Source: UBA3263 sp964528425
GTDB lineage: Bacteria > Bacteroidota > Bacteroidia > Bacteroidales > Muribaculaceae
DNA: 16,086 nucleotides
Direction of reading: 5' to 3'
Assembly: GCA_964528425.1 (NCBI GenBank)
Contig: CAZGTD010000042.1
Span: 1 to 16,086, forward strand
Position 1 is the stretch's first letter. Every line of letters starts with the position of its first letter. Shown here piece by piece: positions 6,847 through 15,074 of this stretch. The notes below the pieces were generated by a model. That model was given only the letters and a program-made list of their open reading frames with translations. It did not search any database and was not told where the DNA came from. A program made the translations under genes and the position numbers.

Positions 6847-8022
6847 TCATTTGAGGATACGGAGCGACTTGGGCAGAAGGTTGTTGGCGCGCGAACCGAT
6901 ATTGTTGACCCACCCCAACGGGCGCCCACCGTATGTTAGCAATACCAACCCGCGCGGAGCATCGTCGAGATGAATTGCATCGCGACGCAAAAAGGCTATG
7001 GCCGTCGGACGGTCAACTTCGGCCTGAGGCCACCGGTCGGCCCGGAAATCGGCGGCCATGCAGGCGCCATGCGTTGGAATCTCCGCCCTACCCTTTGGTT
7101 CGGTCAGTGGTCCGACTCCCCGCTGAATAATTTTTGCGGGCAAGCGGTTCAAAGGCGCGGCCGGCTCATTGCCCGGCTTGCGCAGCAACGCCATATAGAG
7201 CCCTTCGCCACGAACCAGGTGGGGATAGAAGTGCCCGTTGACAACTCCGGGCATGTCGGGCAGCGGAATCTGTTCGGCCCCGAGAGTATCAACGGCCCAC
7301 TGAACGTTATTTTCGTTTTCTTCGGGATTAAAGGTGCAGGTGGAATATATGAGCCATCCGCCCGGTCGCACCAGAGGCCATACGGCCTGAAGGATTTCGC
7401 GCTGCAGGGCCGCGCAACTGTCAACGAGCTGCGGGGTCCACTGCTCGCGTGCCTTGGGGTCTTTGCGCATCATCCCCTCGCCGGAGCAGGGCACGTCGGC
7501 CGCAACCACATCGAAACTGCCCGGCGACAGACGCCCCAGATGTTGCGCCGGCCCCAGCGAAACGATGCAGTTGTCATATCCCCATTTCATCAGGTTTTCA
7601 CACAAAACTTTTGCACGCGCAGGTTCAAACTCGTTGGCCAGTACAAACGACCCCGCAGGCAGGGCATCGATTGCGGCAGTCGTCTTGCCTCCGGGAGCCG
7701 CACACGCGTCAAGATACCGAACCGGCCCGCTGAGGCCGAGCGAGCGGATTACGGCATCGATAGCCATCGACGAAGCGTCCTGAACATAGTAAAGCCCCTG
7801 ATGAAACGCCGGGTCGAGGGTGAAGCTCGGGCGCTCGGCCAGATACTCGCCGGCCGCGCACCAGGGCACTATGTCGGCCCCGGGGCAGGGAGCGCTCCCT
7901 TTGAGGCGGTTATGGCGCACAGCAACAACGGGCTCACCGCTGCTCAAGGCAGCGATAAGCCCTTGTTGGTCGGGTATCGCCGGATTATTGAGAATCCGGC
8001 GAACAAATTCTTCAGGTAGCAT
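6847..8022 (-). CDS. rsmF: RsmF/RsmB-type rRNA cytosine-C5 methyltransferase (391 aa)
   Basis: Member of the NOL1/NOP2/Sun family of SAM-dependent RNA m5C methyltransferases. SAM-binding DACAAPGGKT is at 105-114. The two family cysteines are Cys179 in PCSGEGMM (release) and Cys229 in STCTFNPEENE (catalytic). A C-terminal RNA-binding, PUA-like region of about 130 residues follows, as in RsmF. The start chosen is the ATG at 8022, where it overlaps the slyD stop (TGATG); a longer frame from 8082 would only read the other frame of the slyD Cys/Gly tail. Coupled with slyD, it is likely part of the same transcript. Which rRNA base it modifies cannot be told from sequence. Confidence 0.9.
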   Translation of the reverse strand: MLPEEFVRRILNNPAIPDQQGLIAALSSGEPVVAVRHNRLKGSAPCPGADIVPWCAAGEYLAERPSFTLDPAFHQGLYYVQDASSMAIDAVIRSLGLSGPVRYLDACAAPGGKTTAAIDALPAGSFVLANEFEPARAKVLCENLMKWGYDNCIVSLGPAQHLGRLSPGSFDVVAADVPCSGEGMMRKDPKAREQWTPQLVDSCAALQREILQAVWPLVRPGGWLIYSTCTFNPEENENNVQWAVDTLGAEQIPLPDMPGVVNGHFYPHLVRGEGLYMALLRKPGNEPAAPLNRLPAKIIQRGVGPLTEPKGRAEIPTHGACMAADFRADRWPQAEVDRPTAIAFLRRDAIHLDDAPRGLVLLTYGGRPLGWVNNIGSRANNLLPKSLRILK

Positions 8023-8588
8023 CAGTTGCAGCCACAGCCGCCGCAGCCACCTTCGCAGCTGCAGCCGTCGCCGCATCCGCATTGGCCAATAGCCGCAGCA
8101 GCAGCGATTTCGGCTTCACTGGCGGGACGCACCTCGTCGATGTGGCCGCTGATTTTCACTGTATGGCCGGCCAGGGGATGGTTGAAGTCCACCTTGACTT
8201 CAACAAACTCATCGGTAACAGCCAGCACAACTGCGGCTACTTCCTGGCCCACATTGGTCTGCAAATAGATTTTCGCACCGGGAAAAATCTTTTTTTCATC
8301 GATTTTTCCGTCTTCTTCAAAAACGGCGCGGGGCACGGATTCGGTGCGCAACATATCGTCGCGATACTCGCCGAAGCCCTTGTCGGGAGTCAACACAACC
8401 GAAAACGAGTCGCCTTTTTCAAGTCCGGCAATGGCCTGGGCCAGAGGTTCAAGAACATAGGGCGTAACGCCATAAACCATAGTTTCAGGCTGCTCGGAAC
8501 TTACCTGATGAACGAGCTCCTCTTTGCCGTCGGCAAGGTCAAACAAGTCGTAGGAAATCGCTACATAGGCATTTTTTTCAACTTTCAT
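8022..8588 (-). CDS. slyD: SlyD-like FKBP peptidyl-prolyl isomerase with Cys-rich metal tail (188 aa)
   Basis: The FKBP fold with the inserted chaperone flap of SlyD is recognisable: N-terminal MKVEKNAYVAISYDL, the GLEKGDSFSVVL strand, the flap region with ILTPDKGFGEY, and the closing DFNHPLAGHTVKISG, which includes the family's NHPLAG motif. The C-terminal 19 residues (170-188) carry seven Cys, with CxC and CxxC spacings, replacing the His-rich tail of E. coli SlyD, and could bind nickel or other soft metals. SlyD acts as a cytosolic prolyl isomerase and folding chaperone. It starts 36 bp after the peptidase gene and overlaps rsmF by one base. Residues of the prolyl active site are not individually confirmed. 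Confidence 0.9.
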   Translation of the reverse strand: MKVEKNAYVAISYDLFDLADGKEELVHQVSSEQPETMVYGVTPYVLEPLAQAIAGLEKGDSFSVVLTPDKGFGEYRDDMLRTESVPRAVFEEDGKIDEKKIFPGAKIYLQTNVGQEVAAVVLAVTDEFVEVKVDFNHPLAGHTVKISGHIDEVRPASEAEIAAAAAIGQCGCGDGCSCEGGCGGCGCN

Positions 8589-8624
8589 AGTCTGTTCGTT
8601 TTTTAGGGTTAATACGTTAACAGA

Positions 8625-10661
8625 TTACCAAATGATTACGCGTTCGGCCTCGGGGCGGAACATTTTGTCGCCTTCCTTAATATTGAACGCCTCGAAGAAG
8701 GGTTCAAGGTTGCGCAAGCTAACGTTTACGCGGAGGTTGCCCAGCGAATGAACGTCGTTGGTGGTCAGCGAGCGGATTTCCTCGTCGCGAATGTTTTGGG
8801 CCCAAAGGTTGGCGTAGTTCATATAGAAAATCTGTGCGGGCGAGAAACCTTTGACTTTTGCTTCTTCGCTCTTAATATCAACGCCTTTTTTGTTCTGAGA
8901 GTTCACGAAAGCGGTCATTGCCACGCGCAGGCCCCCCTGGTCGGCGATGTTTTCGCCCAGAGTGTAGGTGCCGTTTGCATGAAGTCCGGGAAGCACTTCA
9001 ACTTCGTCGAACTGCTTAACGAGTCCGCGGGTTAGTTTTTCAAAGGCTTCCGCATCGGCTTCGGACCACCAGTTGCGCAGGTTGCCGTCCTTATCGAAGT
9101 TACGGCCCTGATCGTCGAAGCCGTGGGTCATTTCGTGGCCGATAACAACGCCGATGCCGCCATAGTTTTCAGCGTCGGTAGCTTCAGGGTCGAAGAAGGG
9201 AGCCTGGAGAATCGCTGCGGGAAACACGATTTCGTTGGCCATCGGGTTATAATATGCGTTGACGGTCTGCGGAGTCATGCCCCATTCGGTTTTGTCGACC
9301 GGTTTACCCCATTTTGCATAGGTGTCGGCCTGATGCCACATGTTGGCATTATGCATATTTTCATAATAGGAGAGCTTCGGGTCGATGTTCATTGTGGAAT
9401 AGTCCTTCCACTTGTCGGGATAGCCGATTTTCACAGTGAACGCGGCGAGTTTTTCGCGGGCGTTGGCCTTGGTTGAATCGCTCATCCAGGTCAGGTTGTC
9501 GATGTGCTGGCCAAGGGCTTCGCGCAGGTTTTCAACAAGTCCAACCATATAGTCTTTCGACGACTGGGGGAAGTATTTCTCAACATAGAGTTCGCCGATT
9601 GCCTCACCCAAAATGCCTTCAGTGGCAGCCAGGGCGCGTTTCCAGCGGGGCTTCTGTTCGGTTACGCCGCTAACAACCTTTGCGAACTCAAAATTCGAGT
9701 TGGTAAACGCGTCGCTCAGGAAGGCCGAAGCGTTGCTGACGTAGTTCCAGAGGTAGTAGTCCTTCAACTCGCGCTCCGAAGATTTAGCCAGCAGCTCCAT
9801 ACCGCGCTTAACGGGTTCGATTTCGGTAACGATTACGCGGTCGGGAGCGTCAATACCCATAGTTTCGGGGAAGAAACGCTTCCAGTCGAGCTCGGGATAC
9901 ATTTTTTCCAGCTCAGCCAGCGAGCGCGGATTGTTCATTGCCGGAATATTGCGGCTCTGTTCGCGGGTCCAGGCTTTTTCGGCGAGCGAGGTTTCAATTT
10001 TCATTACGTTGGCCATTACGCGCTGAGCATCGGCTTCGGAGTAGCCGGCGTTCATCATCTGGTCAACTATGAGTTTCTTGTATGCTTCGCGCACCTGGGT
10101 GTTGCGTTCATCGTTCTGCAGGTAATAATCGCGGTCGCCCAGACCCATTCCGCCGCCGGAAACGTACATTGCATACTCATTGGAGTTACCCATGTCTTCC
10201 ATCGGGCCGGCGCCGAAGAAGGGCGACGCATAGTTAGCGTGCATCCACATAAACAGATCGGTCAACGAATCTTTCGGAGTAGACTCAATGCGCTTGAGGT
10301 CGGCCAGAATCGGGGTTGCGCCCTCGGCATTGCGGCGCGTGGAGTCCATGGCCAGATTATAAATTGTTGCAACCTTATATGCAACCGAGCCCTCCTCGGG
10401 ATTCGATGCGGCAACACCGGTAACGAGCTGGCGAACGCGTTCCTGGGCGGTGTCGCGCAGCAGGTCGAAATTACCGAAACGGGCATATTCGCCGGTTAGC
10501 GGATGTTCATTCATCCAGCTTTGGTTGACGTAGAGATAGAAATCTTCGCCCGGAGCAATCGAGTCCGACAGTTTGGTCAGGTCGAGGCTCTTGGTCGACG
10601 GAGCCTTGGTGCAGGCAGTGAGAGTAAGTGCCATAGCAAGAGCAAGTTTTAATACTTTCAT
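8625..10661 (-). CDS. M13-family zinc metallopeptidase, PepO/neprilysin-like lipoprotein (678 aa)
   Basis: Zinc site HEMTH at 509-513 (H509, E510, H513) with third ligand E570 in ENIADQGG and D574, the full M13 signature. NAYYNPMANEIVFPAAILQ lies just before it, as in PepO. The lipoprotein signal is LTLTACTKAPS with Cys17. Length of about 680 residues is normal for the family. M13 enzymes cut oligopeptides at hydrophobic residues; this one is expected outside the cytoplasm, anchored by lipid. A promoter of consensus type (10691-10721) serves it separately. The reverse-strand open frames that lie across it are shadows. Confidence 0.95.
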   Translation of the reverse strand: MKVLKLALAMALTLTACTKAPSTKSLDLTKLSDSIAPGEDFYLYVNQSWMNEHPLTGEYARFGNFDLLRDTAQERVRQLVTGVAASNPEEGSVAYKVATIYNLAMDSTRRNAEGATPILADLKRIESTPKDSLTDLFMWMHANYASPFFGAGPMEDMGNSNEYAMYVSGGGMGLGDRDYYLQNDERNTQVREAYKKLIVDQMMNAGYSEADAQRVMANVMKIETSLAEKAWTREQSRNIPAMNNPRSLAELEKMYPELDWKRFFPETMGIDAPDRVIVTEIEPVKRGMELLAKSSERELKDYYLWNYVSNASAFLSDAFTNSNFEFAKVVSGVTEQKPRWKRALAATEGILGEAIGELYVEKYFPQSSKDYMVGLVENLREALGQHIDNLTWMSDSTKANAREKLAAFTVKIGYPDKWKDYSTMNIDPKLSYYENMHNANMWHQADTYAKWGKPVDKTEWGMTPQTVNAYYNPMANEIVFPAAILQAPFFDPEATDAENYGGIGVVIGHEMTHGFDDQGRNFDKDGNLRNWWSEADAEAFEKLTRGLVKQFDEVEVLPGLHANGTYTLGENIADQGGLRVAMTAFVNSQNKKGVDIKSEEAKVKGFSPAQIFYMNYANLWAQNIRDEEIRSLTTNDVHSLGNLRVNVSLRNLEPFFEAFNIKEGDKMFRPEAERVIIW

Positions 10662-10690
10662 AGAAAAAACAGTGATTGGTTATATGACCG

Positions 10691-10721
10691 CAAAGTTACG
10701 AAAATAATCGCTAACTACCAA
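10691..10721 (-). promoter_or_regulatory. Bacteroidota-type promoter for the M13 peptidase gene
   Basis: On the minus strand TTG (10721-10719) is followed after 20 bp by TAACTTTG (10698-10691). Transcription would start about 10685, giving a leader of roughly 25 nt before the ATG at 10661. It probably also supplies slyD and rsmF. Confidence 0.75.
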
Positions 10722-10726
10722 TTCCC

Positions 10727-11128
10727 TTATAAGTGGCGGTTGCGTTCAATAATGTCTGAAAAGGATTTAGGCAGACGAACGTTATAAAGGTCGTAGGCAT
10801 CATTGAACAGCGGAGCGATTTCTTCGTCGGTAAACCCGGCTATGCCGCAGCCTATGCGAGTAACATAGAAAGTGTTCTGGTCACATTCGCGCGCAAAATC
10901 TATGAAGCGGTCAACGTAGGGCTTAATCGTGTCGATGCCGCCTTGCATTGTCGGGATGGCATAACTCCGGCCCTGTAACCCTTCGCCCTGGCCCATAATT
11001 GCGCCGAATTTCTGATGTGCTATGCGCGCGGCGCCCCCGGCGTGGATTCCCTGCAGGTTGCTGCCAAAAACAAAAACGTCGTCGCGCCCAAGTTCTGTAA
11101 TATTTTCAGGAGTATATACTTTTCCCAT
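10727..11128 (-). CDS. Small macro-domain-like protein (133 aa)
   Basis: The sequence starts MGKVYTPENITEL and has VFVFGSNLQGIHAGGAARIA (18-37), the YAIPTM segment and VTRIGCGIAGFTDEEIAPLF (88-107), the pattern of a macro-domain-related family that also occurs in phages and plasmids. Macro domains bind ADP-ribose or related nucleotides; binding by this subgroup is inferred. The start is taken at 11128 rather than 11170, because the longer form would include a promoter-like TATATTTG (11166-11159) and an unconserved-looking N-terminus. It is a stand-alone gene, 57 bp upstream of the M13 gene start, with its own promoter. Confidence 0.8.
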   Translation of the reverse strand: MGKVYTPENITELGRDDVFVFGSNLQGIHAGGAARIAHQKFGAIMGQGEGLQGRSYAIPTMQGGIDTIKPYVDRFIDFARECDQNTFYVTRIGCGIAGFTDEEIAPLFNDAYDLYNVRLPKSFSDIIERNRHL

Positions 11129-11158
11129 ATAACTGATATTGATTAAATTCTCAGGCAG

Positions 11159-11166
11159 CAAATATA
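11159..11166 (-). promoter_or_regulatory. Candidate promoter -7 element for the macro-domain-like gene
   Basis: TATATTTG on the minus strand fits TAnnTTTG and lies 30 bp before the preferred ATG at 11128. No TTG is seen 19-21 bp further upstream, so the match is partial. Confidence 0.4.
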
Positions 11167-11230
11167 ACACATTTTCTGCAAACCTGAGTCGCCTCGACCA
11201 TTATATAATTCAAAAAACTTCGGAAAAAAT

Positions 11231-11261
11231 TTGCGGAAGTCGGAAAAAGTTGGTAACTTTG
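11231..11261 (+). promoter_or_regulatory. Bacteroidota-type promoter for tRNA-Glu
   Basis: TTG (11231-11233), then 20 bp, then TAACTTTG (11254-11261). Expected start near 11267, some 7 nt before the tRNA. A CGGAAAAA octamer occurs at 11221 and again at 11241, one on each side of the TTG, and might bind a regulator. Confidence 0.75.
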
Positions 11262-11273
11262 CGGTGCAAAAAA

Positions 11274-11346
11274 GGCGATTTAGTGTAGTGGCCTAGCACG
11301 CCGCCCTCTCACGGCGGAAACCCGGGTTCGAGTCCCGGATTCGCTA
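11274..11346 (+). tRNA. tRNA-Glu (anticodon CTC)
   Basis: A 73-nt cloverleaf can be drawn: D stem GTG/CAC with GTGGCCTAG loop, anticodon stem CCGCC/GGCGG around CTCTCAC giving anticodon CTC, T stem CCGGG/CCCGG around TTCGAGT, and discriminator A. The acceptor pairs GGCGATT with ATTCGCT, which leaves a G-U at position 1-72 and a U-U mismatch at 6-67; a flawless form would start AGCGAAT. CCA is not encoded (CCG follows). It is probably functional, with its own promoter and terminator. Confidence 0.9.
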
Positions 11347-11351
11347 CCGCA

Positions 11352-11396
11352 AGCGGAGGTTGCACAATTATTAAGGTGCAACCTCCGCTGTTTGTT
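11352..11396 (+). terminator. Intrinsic terminator after tRNA-Glu
   Basis: A perfect 14-bp stem pairs 11352-11365 with 11376-11389 around a 10-nt A/T-rich loop, followed by TGTTTGTT. It begins 6 nt after the tRNA. Confidence 0.85.
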
Positions 11397-11410
11397 ATAT
11401 GCAACGGTAT

Positions 11411-11442
11411 AAAATGCAGGCGAGGAATGGCTGTCGCAGTCA
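11411..11442 (+). repeat. Right copy of the 32-bp inverted repeat (partner at 1-32)
   Basis: Exact reverse complement of the first 32 bases of the window. Within and just past it, CGAGGA (11421-11426) and TCCTCG (11444-11449) form a dyad around CTGTCGCAG, so an RNA hairpin is possible. In one frame it reads NAGEEWLSQSLLVE then TAATAA, preceded directly by TAA, so it might also be the very end of a lost gene. It lies 15 nt past the tRNA terminator. Confidence 0.75.
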
Positions 11443-11664
11443 CTCCTCGTCGAATAATAAACCAATCATTATCACAATCATTCACACATGAAGTAAAGCT
11501 CTCTTTCAGTCGCTTTACACCATTAAAACACCTCCCGCCGCAAAAAGGTTCACCGATAATTAAAAATTTTTCATTTTTCTCTAAATCAGGCATAACAACG
11601 GAATCGACATTGGCGGTTAAAAAAATTTAACATTTCTGTAACTGAATTGTAAAACTAATTTTTG

Positions 11665-11672
11665 TAACTTTG
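11665..11672 (+). promoter_or_regulatory. Promoter -7 element for the two-component operon
   Basis: TAACTTTG 28 bp before the response-regulator ATG. No TTG stands at the usual distance (CTG is present at 11642-11644, 20 bp away; a TTG at 11647 is only 15 bp away), so the upstream box is weak and could depend on an activator. The rest of the 11443-11664 gap is A/T-rich with no gene that I can support. Confidence 0.55.
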
Positions 11673-11700
11673 CGCCAAAATCTTTGGAACACCGTAACTT

Positions 11701-12411
11701 ATGAGAGTAAAAATCCTTGTTATCGACGACGAAGAGTCAATTTGCGAGATTCTTCGCTATAACCTCGTTAAAGAAGGCTACGAAGTTGACACCGCCAATT
11801 CAGCCGAGGAGGCCCTTGAAATGGACCTGCCGGCCTACTCACTGTTCATCGTTGACATTATGATGGACAAAATGAGCGGTTTTGATTTCGCCCATAAGCT
11901 GAAAAACAACGAGCTGCTCGAAAATAAGCCGATTATTTTCTGCACCGCCCTCGGCGACGAAGACGACACTGTTATGGGTCTAAATATCGGCGCCGACGAT
12001 TATATCACCAAGCCATTCTCGATTCCCGAAGTTCTGGCACGCGTGCGTTCGGTTTTGCGACGCTCCAACGTTTCGGCCCACATAGCCGCCAACCGCTCAA
12101 AGGCCTCCTACGAGGAAGACATCGTTTTTAAAGGCCTGCGCCTGAACCGAAACGAAAAAATATGCTATATCGACGGGGTTGCCCAGCAACTGTCAAAAAC
12201 CGAATTCGATTTGCTGATGTTCTTCCTCGAACATCGCAACCGCATATATTCACGCGAAGAAATTATCCGCACGGTCTGGAGCAACAACGTTGTTGTCAGC
12301 AACCGAACGGTCGACACCAGCCTCACCCGCCTGCGTAAAAAACTCGGCGCTTATGGCAAGCATATAGAAACGCGCGTAGGGTTTGGCTATGGCTTCAAGG
12401 AGGTCGTCTAA
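11701..12411 (+). CDS. OmpR/PhoB-family response regulator (236 aa)
   Basis: Receiver domain (1-120) with acidic pocket D9-D10, phospho-acceptor D52 in IVDIMMD, T82 and K104 in GADDYITKPF. The C-terminal winged-helix DNA-binding domain (about 135-236) includes SKTEFDLLMFFLEH, SNRTVDTSLTRLRKKLG and the wing RVGFGYGF. It is the partner of the histidine kinase whose gene overlaps its end by 23 bp. It probably regulates its own operon, including pepT and the phosphatase, but the target sites are not identified. It sits 354 bp after tRNA-Glu, behind its own promoter. Confidence 0.95.
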   Translation: MRVKILVIDDEESICEILRYNLVKEGYEVDTANSAEEALEMDLPAYSLFIVDIMMDKMSGFDFAHKLKNNELLENKPIIFCTALGDEDDTVMGLNIGADDYITKPFSIPEVLARVRSVLRRSNVSAHIAANRSKASYEEDIVFKGLRLNRNEKICYIDGVAQQLSKTEFDLLMFFLEHRNRIYSREEIIRTVWSNNVVVSNRTVDTSLTRLRKKLGAYGKHIETRVGFGYGFKEVV

Positions 12412-13867
12412 ACTATTCTGGTCGCAATTCATCCCGCTGGTTGTCCTGCTCTGGACAATCATCGGGCTGCTTGTGTGGTATACTATCAAAAACGAGCTCG
12501 AGCTGCGCCAGTCGCAGATGGAGTCGACGCTGAAAAACGTTAACGCAACGATTATCGATGCCTACGAACATGGCGACGACCTGCAGCAGACCCTCGAATT
12601 TATTGACAAATACACGAACAACACCACCCTCAACGACCTTCGAGTTTCGGTTTACGACGACGAAAACCAACCGCTGGCCCACATCGGCTCGCTGATTCTG
12701 CTCGAAGACTCCAGCCACCAGGTAATTCCCGAACTGGTGCTGGCCGAAGAGTCGGGCGAGGGCACCAACATCCGTCCCGACCTGAAGCTTTCGGTGGAAT
12801 CGATGTTTAACGTAATGACCAGCAACGACGGCGAAATCCGAACCATTACTGCCGCGCCCTATACTCCGTCGGTTGCTCGCGCCCTGAGCTATAACCCCAC
12901 AATCTGGATAATCCTGGTTGTGCTGGCAGGAATAGCCACCGGCTTGATTTTCGGACTCTCGAACCGCGTTGCCCGCTCGGTGCGCACACTTCACCTGTTT
13001 GCCCAACGTGCCGCCGACGGCAGCACCATCAATATCGACCGCGTTCACCTGAGCCACGACGAAATAGGCGACGTTACCCGCGAAATCATACGCCTCTACG
13101 CCGAAAAAGACCGCGCCACCCAGCGCATGGAACATGAGCACCAGGTTGCACTGCGCGCCAACGAAGAAAAGGCCCGCATCAAACGCCAGACGGCCAACAA
13201 CCTTAACCACGAAATCAAAACCCCGGTCGGAATCATTAAAGGCTATCTCGACACTATCTGCTCCGACCCCGACATGCCCGAATCGCTACGCCAGAACTTT
13301 ATCAACAAGGCACGCGAACACGTTGACCGACTCACCCAACTGCTCAAGGACGTAAGCTCCATTACGCGCCTTGAAGAGGGCTCCGCCCAGGTTGAAATAA
13401 CCGATTTCGATTTCCACGACCTGATTTACAACATTGCAAACGACCTTGAAGTCAGCGACCTGCTGGGCCAAATGACCTTCGAATGGGATATTCCGTTCGA
13501 CACCTGGGTCAAAGGCAACTACACGCTGCTCAACAACGCAATCATGAACCTGGTCCGCAACTCCGCGAAATATTCGAAGGGAACAGTAATAAAACTGCGC
13601 CTGGCCGAAGCAACCGAAAGCACCTATACCTTCAGCTTCGCCGACGACGGCACCGGAGTTGGCGAAGAACACATTGCCCACCTTTTCGAACGATTCTATC
13701 GCGTTGACGAAGGACGCGCCCGCAAAAGCGGCGGAACCGGGCTCGGCCTCCCTATTGTTAAAAGCACCTTTGAAGCGATGGGCGGCGCCGTTACCGTTAG
13801 AAACATCCAGCCCCACGGCCTTGAATTCATATTTACCTTAAAGAAAGCACAAAATGAACGTTCTTAA
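12389..13867 (+). CDS. Membrane sensor histidine kinase (492 aa)
   Basis: Transmembrane helix 1 (about 10-34), a periplasmic sensor of about 135 residues (35-168), transmembrane helix 2 (about 170-192), HAMP-like linker with LSNRVARSVRTL, coiled region, HisKA with phospho-acceptor H274 in LNHEIKTP, and the ATPase with N box NNAIMNLVRNSAKYS, DDGTGVGEEH and GGTGLGLPIVK. The start is the ATG at 12389; a TTG two codons upstream is also possible but less likely. The periplasmic part is not recognised as a known sensor fold, so the signal is unknown. It overlaps the regulator by 23 bp and pepT by 14 bp. Confidence 0.93.
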   Translation: MASRRSSKLFWSQFIPLVVLLWTIIGLLVWYTIKNELELRQSQMESTLKNVNATIIDAYEHGDDLQQTLEFIDKYTNNTTLNDLRVSVYDDENQPLAHIGSLILLEDSSHQVIPELVLAEESGEGTNIRPDLKLSVESMFNVMTSNDGEIRTITAAPYTPSVARALSYNPTIWIILVVLAGIATGLIFGLSNRVARSVRTLHLFAQRAADGSTINIDRVHLSHDEIGDVTREIIRLYAEKDRATQRMEHEHQVALRANEEKARIKRQTANNLNHEIKTPVGIIKGYLDTICSDPDMPESLRQNFINKAREHVDRLTQLLKDVSSITRLEEGSAQVEITDFDFHDLIYNIANDLEVSDLLGQMTFEWDIPFDTWVKGNYTLLNNAIMNLVRNSAKYSKGTVIKLRLAEATESTYTFSFADDGTGVGEEHIAHLFERFYRVDEGRARKSGGTGLGLPIVKSTFEAMGGAVTVRNIQPHGLEFIFTLKKAQNERS

Positions 13868-15074
13868 CCGTTTTCTCGACTACGTTAAGTTCGACACGCA
13901 GTCTGATGAACTGACAAACATGACCCCCTCGACCCCGGGGCAATTCACCTTTGCCGAATACCTTAAAGGTAAGGTTGAAGAAATGGGCCTGACTGAAATT
14001 TCGCTCGACGACAACGGCTATCTTTTTGCCACTCTTCCGGCTAACACCTCCAAACCCTTGCCTACCATCGGCTTCATTGCCCATCTGGACACATCGCCCG
14101 ACATGTCGGGTCGCCACGTCAAGCCGCAGATTATTAAAGACTACGATGGCGGCGACATCTGCCTGAACAAAGAGCAGGGCATATATCTGCGTCCGGCGGA
14201 ATTCCCCGAACTGCTCCACTATGTTGGCCAGGAACTCGTAACCACCGACGGCACAACCCTGCTCGGCGCCGACGACAAAGCCGGCATTGCTGAAATCATG
14301 GGGGCGGTCGAATACCTGATGCAACATCCCGAAATCGAACACGGCAAAATCCGCATCGGCTTCAATCCCGACGAAGAAATCGGTCGGGGCGCCCACAAGT
14401 TCGACGTTGAACGCTTCGGCTGCGACTGGGCCTATACCATGGATGGCGGCGAAATCGGCGAACTCGAATATGAAAACTTCAATGCCGCAGTAGCCAAAAT
14501 CAGCTTTAACGGCCGCAACGTGCATCCGGGCTATGCAAAACACAAAATGATCAACTCCATGCGCGTGGCCGTCCAGTTCGCAATTATGCTGCCCCGTTGG
14601 GAAACCCCCGAACACACCGAAGGATACGAAGGTTTCTACCATCTTGTAGGCATGGAAGGCTCGGTTGAAAAAACCGAACTCACATATATCATACGCGACT
14701 TTGACCGCGACCGCTTTGAGCGCCGTAAAAAAGAGTTTGAACATCTGGTCCGCAAAATCAACAAGGAGTTCCCCGACTGCGCCGAACTGGAAATCAAAGA
14801 CCAATATTTCAACATGCGCGAAAAAGTCGAGCCCGTAAGCTACATTGTTGACATCGCCGAACAGGCCATGAAAAATGCCGGCCTTACCCCCAAGGTAGTG
14901 CCCATACGCGGCGGTACCGACGGCGCACAGCTCTCATTTAAAGGACTCCCCTGCCCCAATATCTTTGCCGGCGGGCTGAACTTCCATGGCCGCTACGAAT
15001 TCGTGCCGGTCAACTCTCTCAACAAAGCCGCAGAGGTAATTGTTGAAATAGCAAAACTTGTTGCCCAACGATGA
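13854..15074 (+). CDS. pepT: Peptidase T (tripeptide aminopeptidase, M20B) (406 aa)
   Basis: Zinc-dependent exopeptidase that removes the N-terminal residue of tripeptides. Metal and catalytic residues of the M20 family are visible: H77 and D79 in IAHLDTSPD, D140 in LLGADDKAG, E174/E175 in NPDEEIGRGAH, D197 in MDGGE, and H378 in NFHGRYEFV. The length matches E. coli PepT (about 408). A cytoplasmic enzyme with no signal peptide. It overlaps the histidine kinase by 14 bp and the following phosphatase by 4 bp (ATGA), so expression is probably tied to the two-component system. Confidence 0.97.
   Translation: MNVLNRFLDYVKFDTQSDELTNMTPSTPGQFTFAEYLKGKVEEMGLTEISLDDNGYLFATLPANTSKPLPTIGFIAHLDTSPDMSGRHVKPQIIKDYDGGDICLNKEQGIYLRPAEFPELLHYVGQELVTTDGTTLLGADDKAGIAEIMGAVEYLMQHPEIEHGKIRIGFNPDEEIGRGAHKFDVERFGCDWAYTMDGGEIGELEYENFNAAVAKISFNGRNVHPGYAKHKMINSMRVAVQFAIMLPRWETPEHTEGYEGFYHLVGMEGSVEKTELTYIIRDFDRDRFERRKKEFEHLVRKINKEFPDCAELEIKDQYFNMREKVEPVSYIVDIAEQAMKNAGLTPKVVPIRGGTDGAQLSFKGLPCPNIFAGGLNFHGRYEFVPVNSLNKAAEVIVEIAKLVAQR

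Noticed and set aside
6831..6847. Bidirectional terminator between the convergent GNAT and RsmF genes
   Set aside because: Only a 5-bp ACCGC/GCGGT stem and no T-run on either strand.
6970..8019. Plus-strand open frame of 349 codons across the rRNA methyltransferase
   Set aside because: Antisense to a gene with clear SAM and catalytic Cys motifs; composition Arg/Gly-rich.
8023..8082. N-terminal extension of the RsmF-like protein starting at 8082
   Set aside because: It is Arg/Leu-rich and only an alternate reading of the slyD Cys/Gly tail; the ATG at 8022 coupled to the slyD stop is better.
9504..10499. Plus-strand open frame of 331 codons across the M13 peptidase
   Set aside because: Antisense shadow of a well-supported gene; no recognisable domain or start context.
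11274..11442. Integration (att) site of a mobile element at tRNA-Glu
   Set aside because: The repeat lies outside the tRNA and is inverted, not direct; no integrase is present in the window.
13833..14804. Long minus-strand open frame of 323 codons across pepT
   Set aside because: It is antisense to a peptidase with all metal ligands visible; its translation is low-complexity (rich in Phe, Val and Ala), as expected from the reverse frame of a GC-biased gene.
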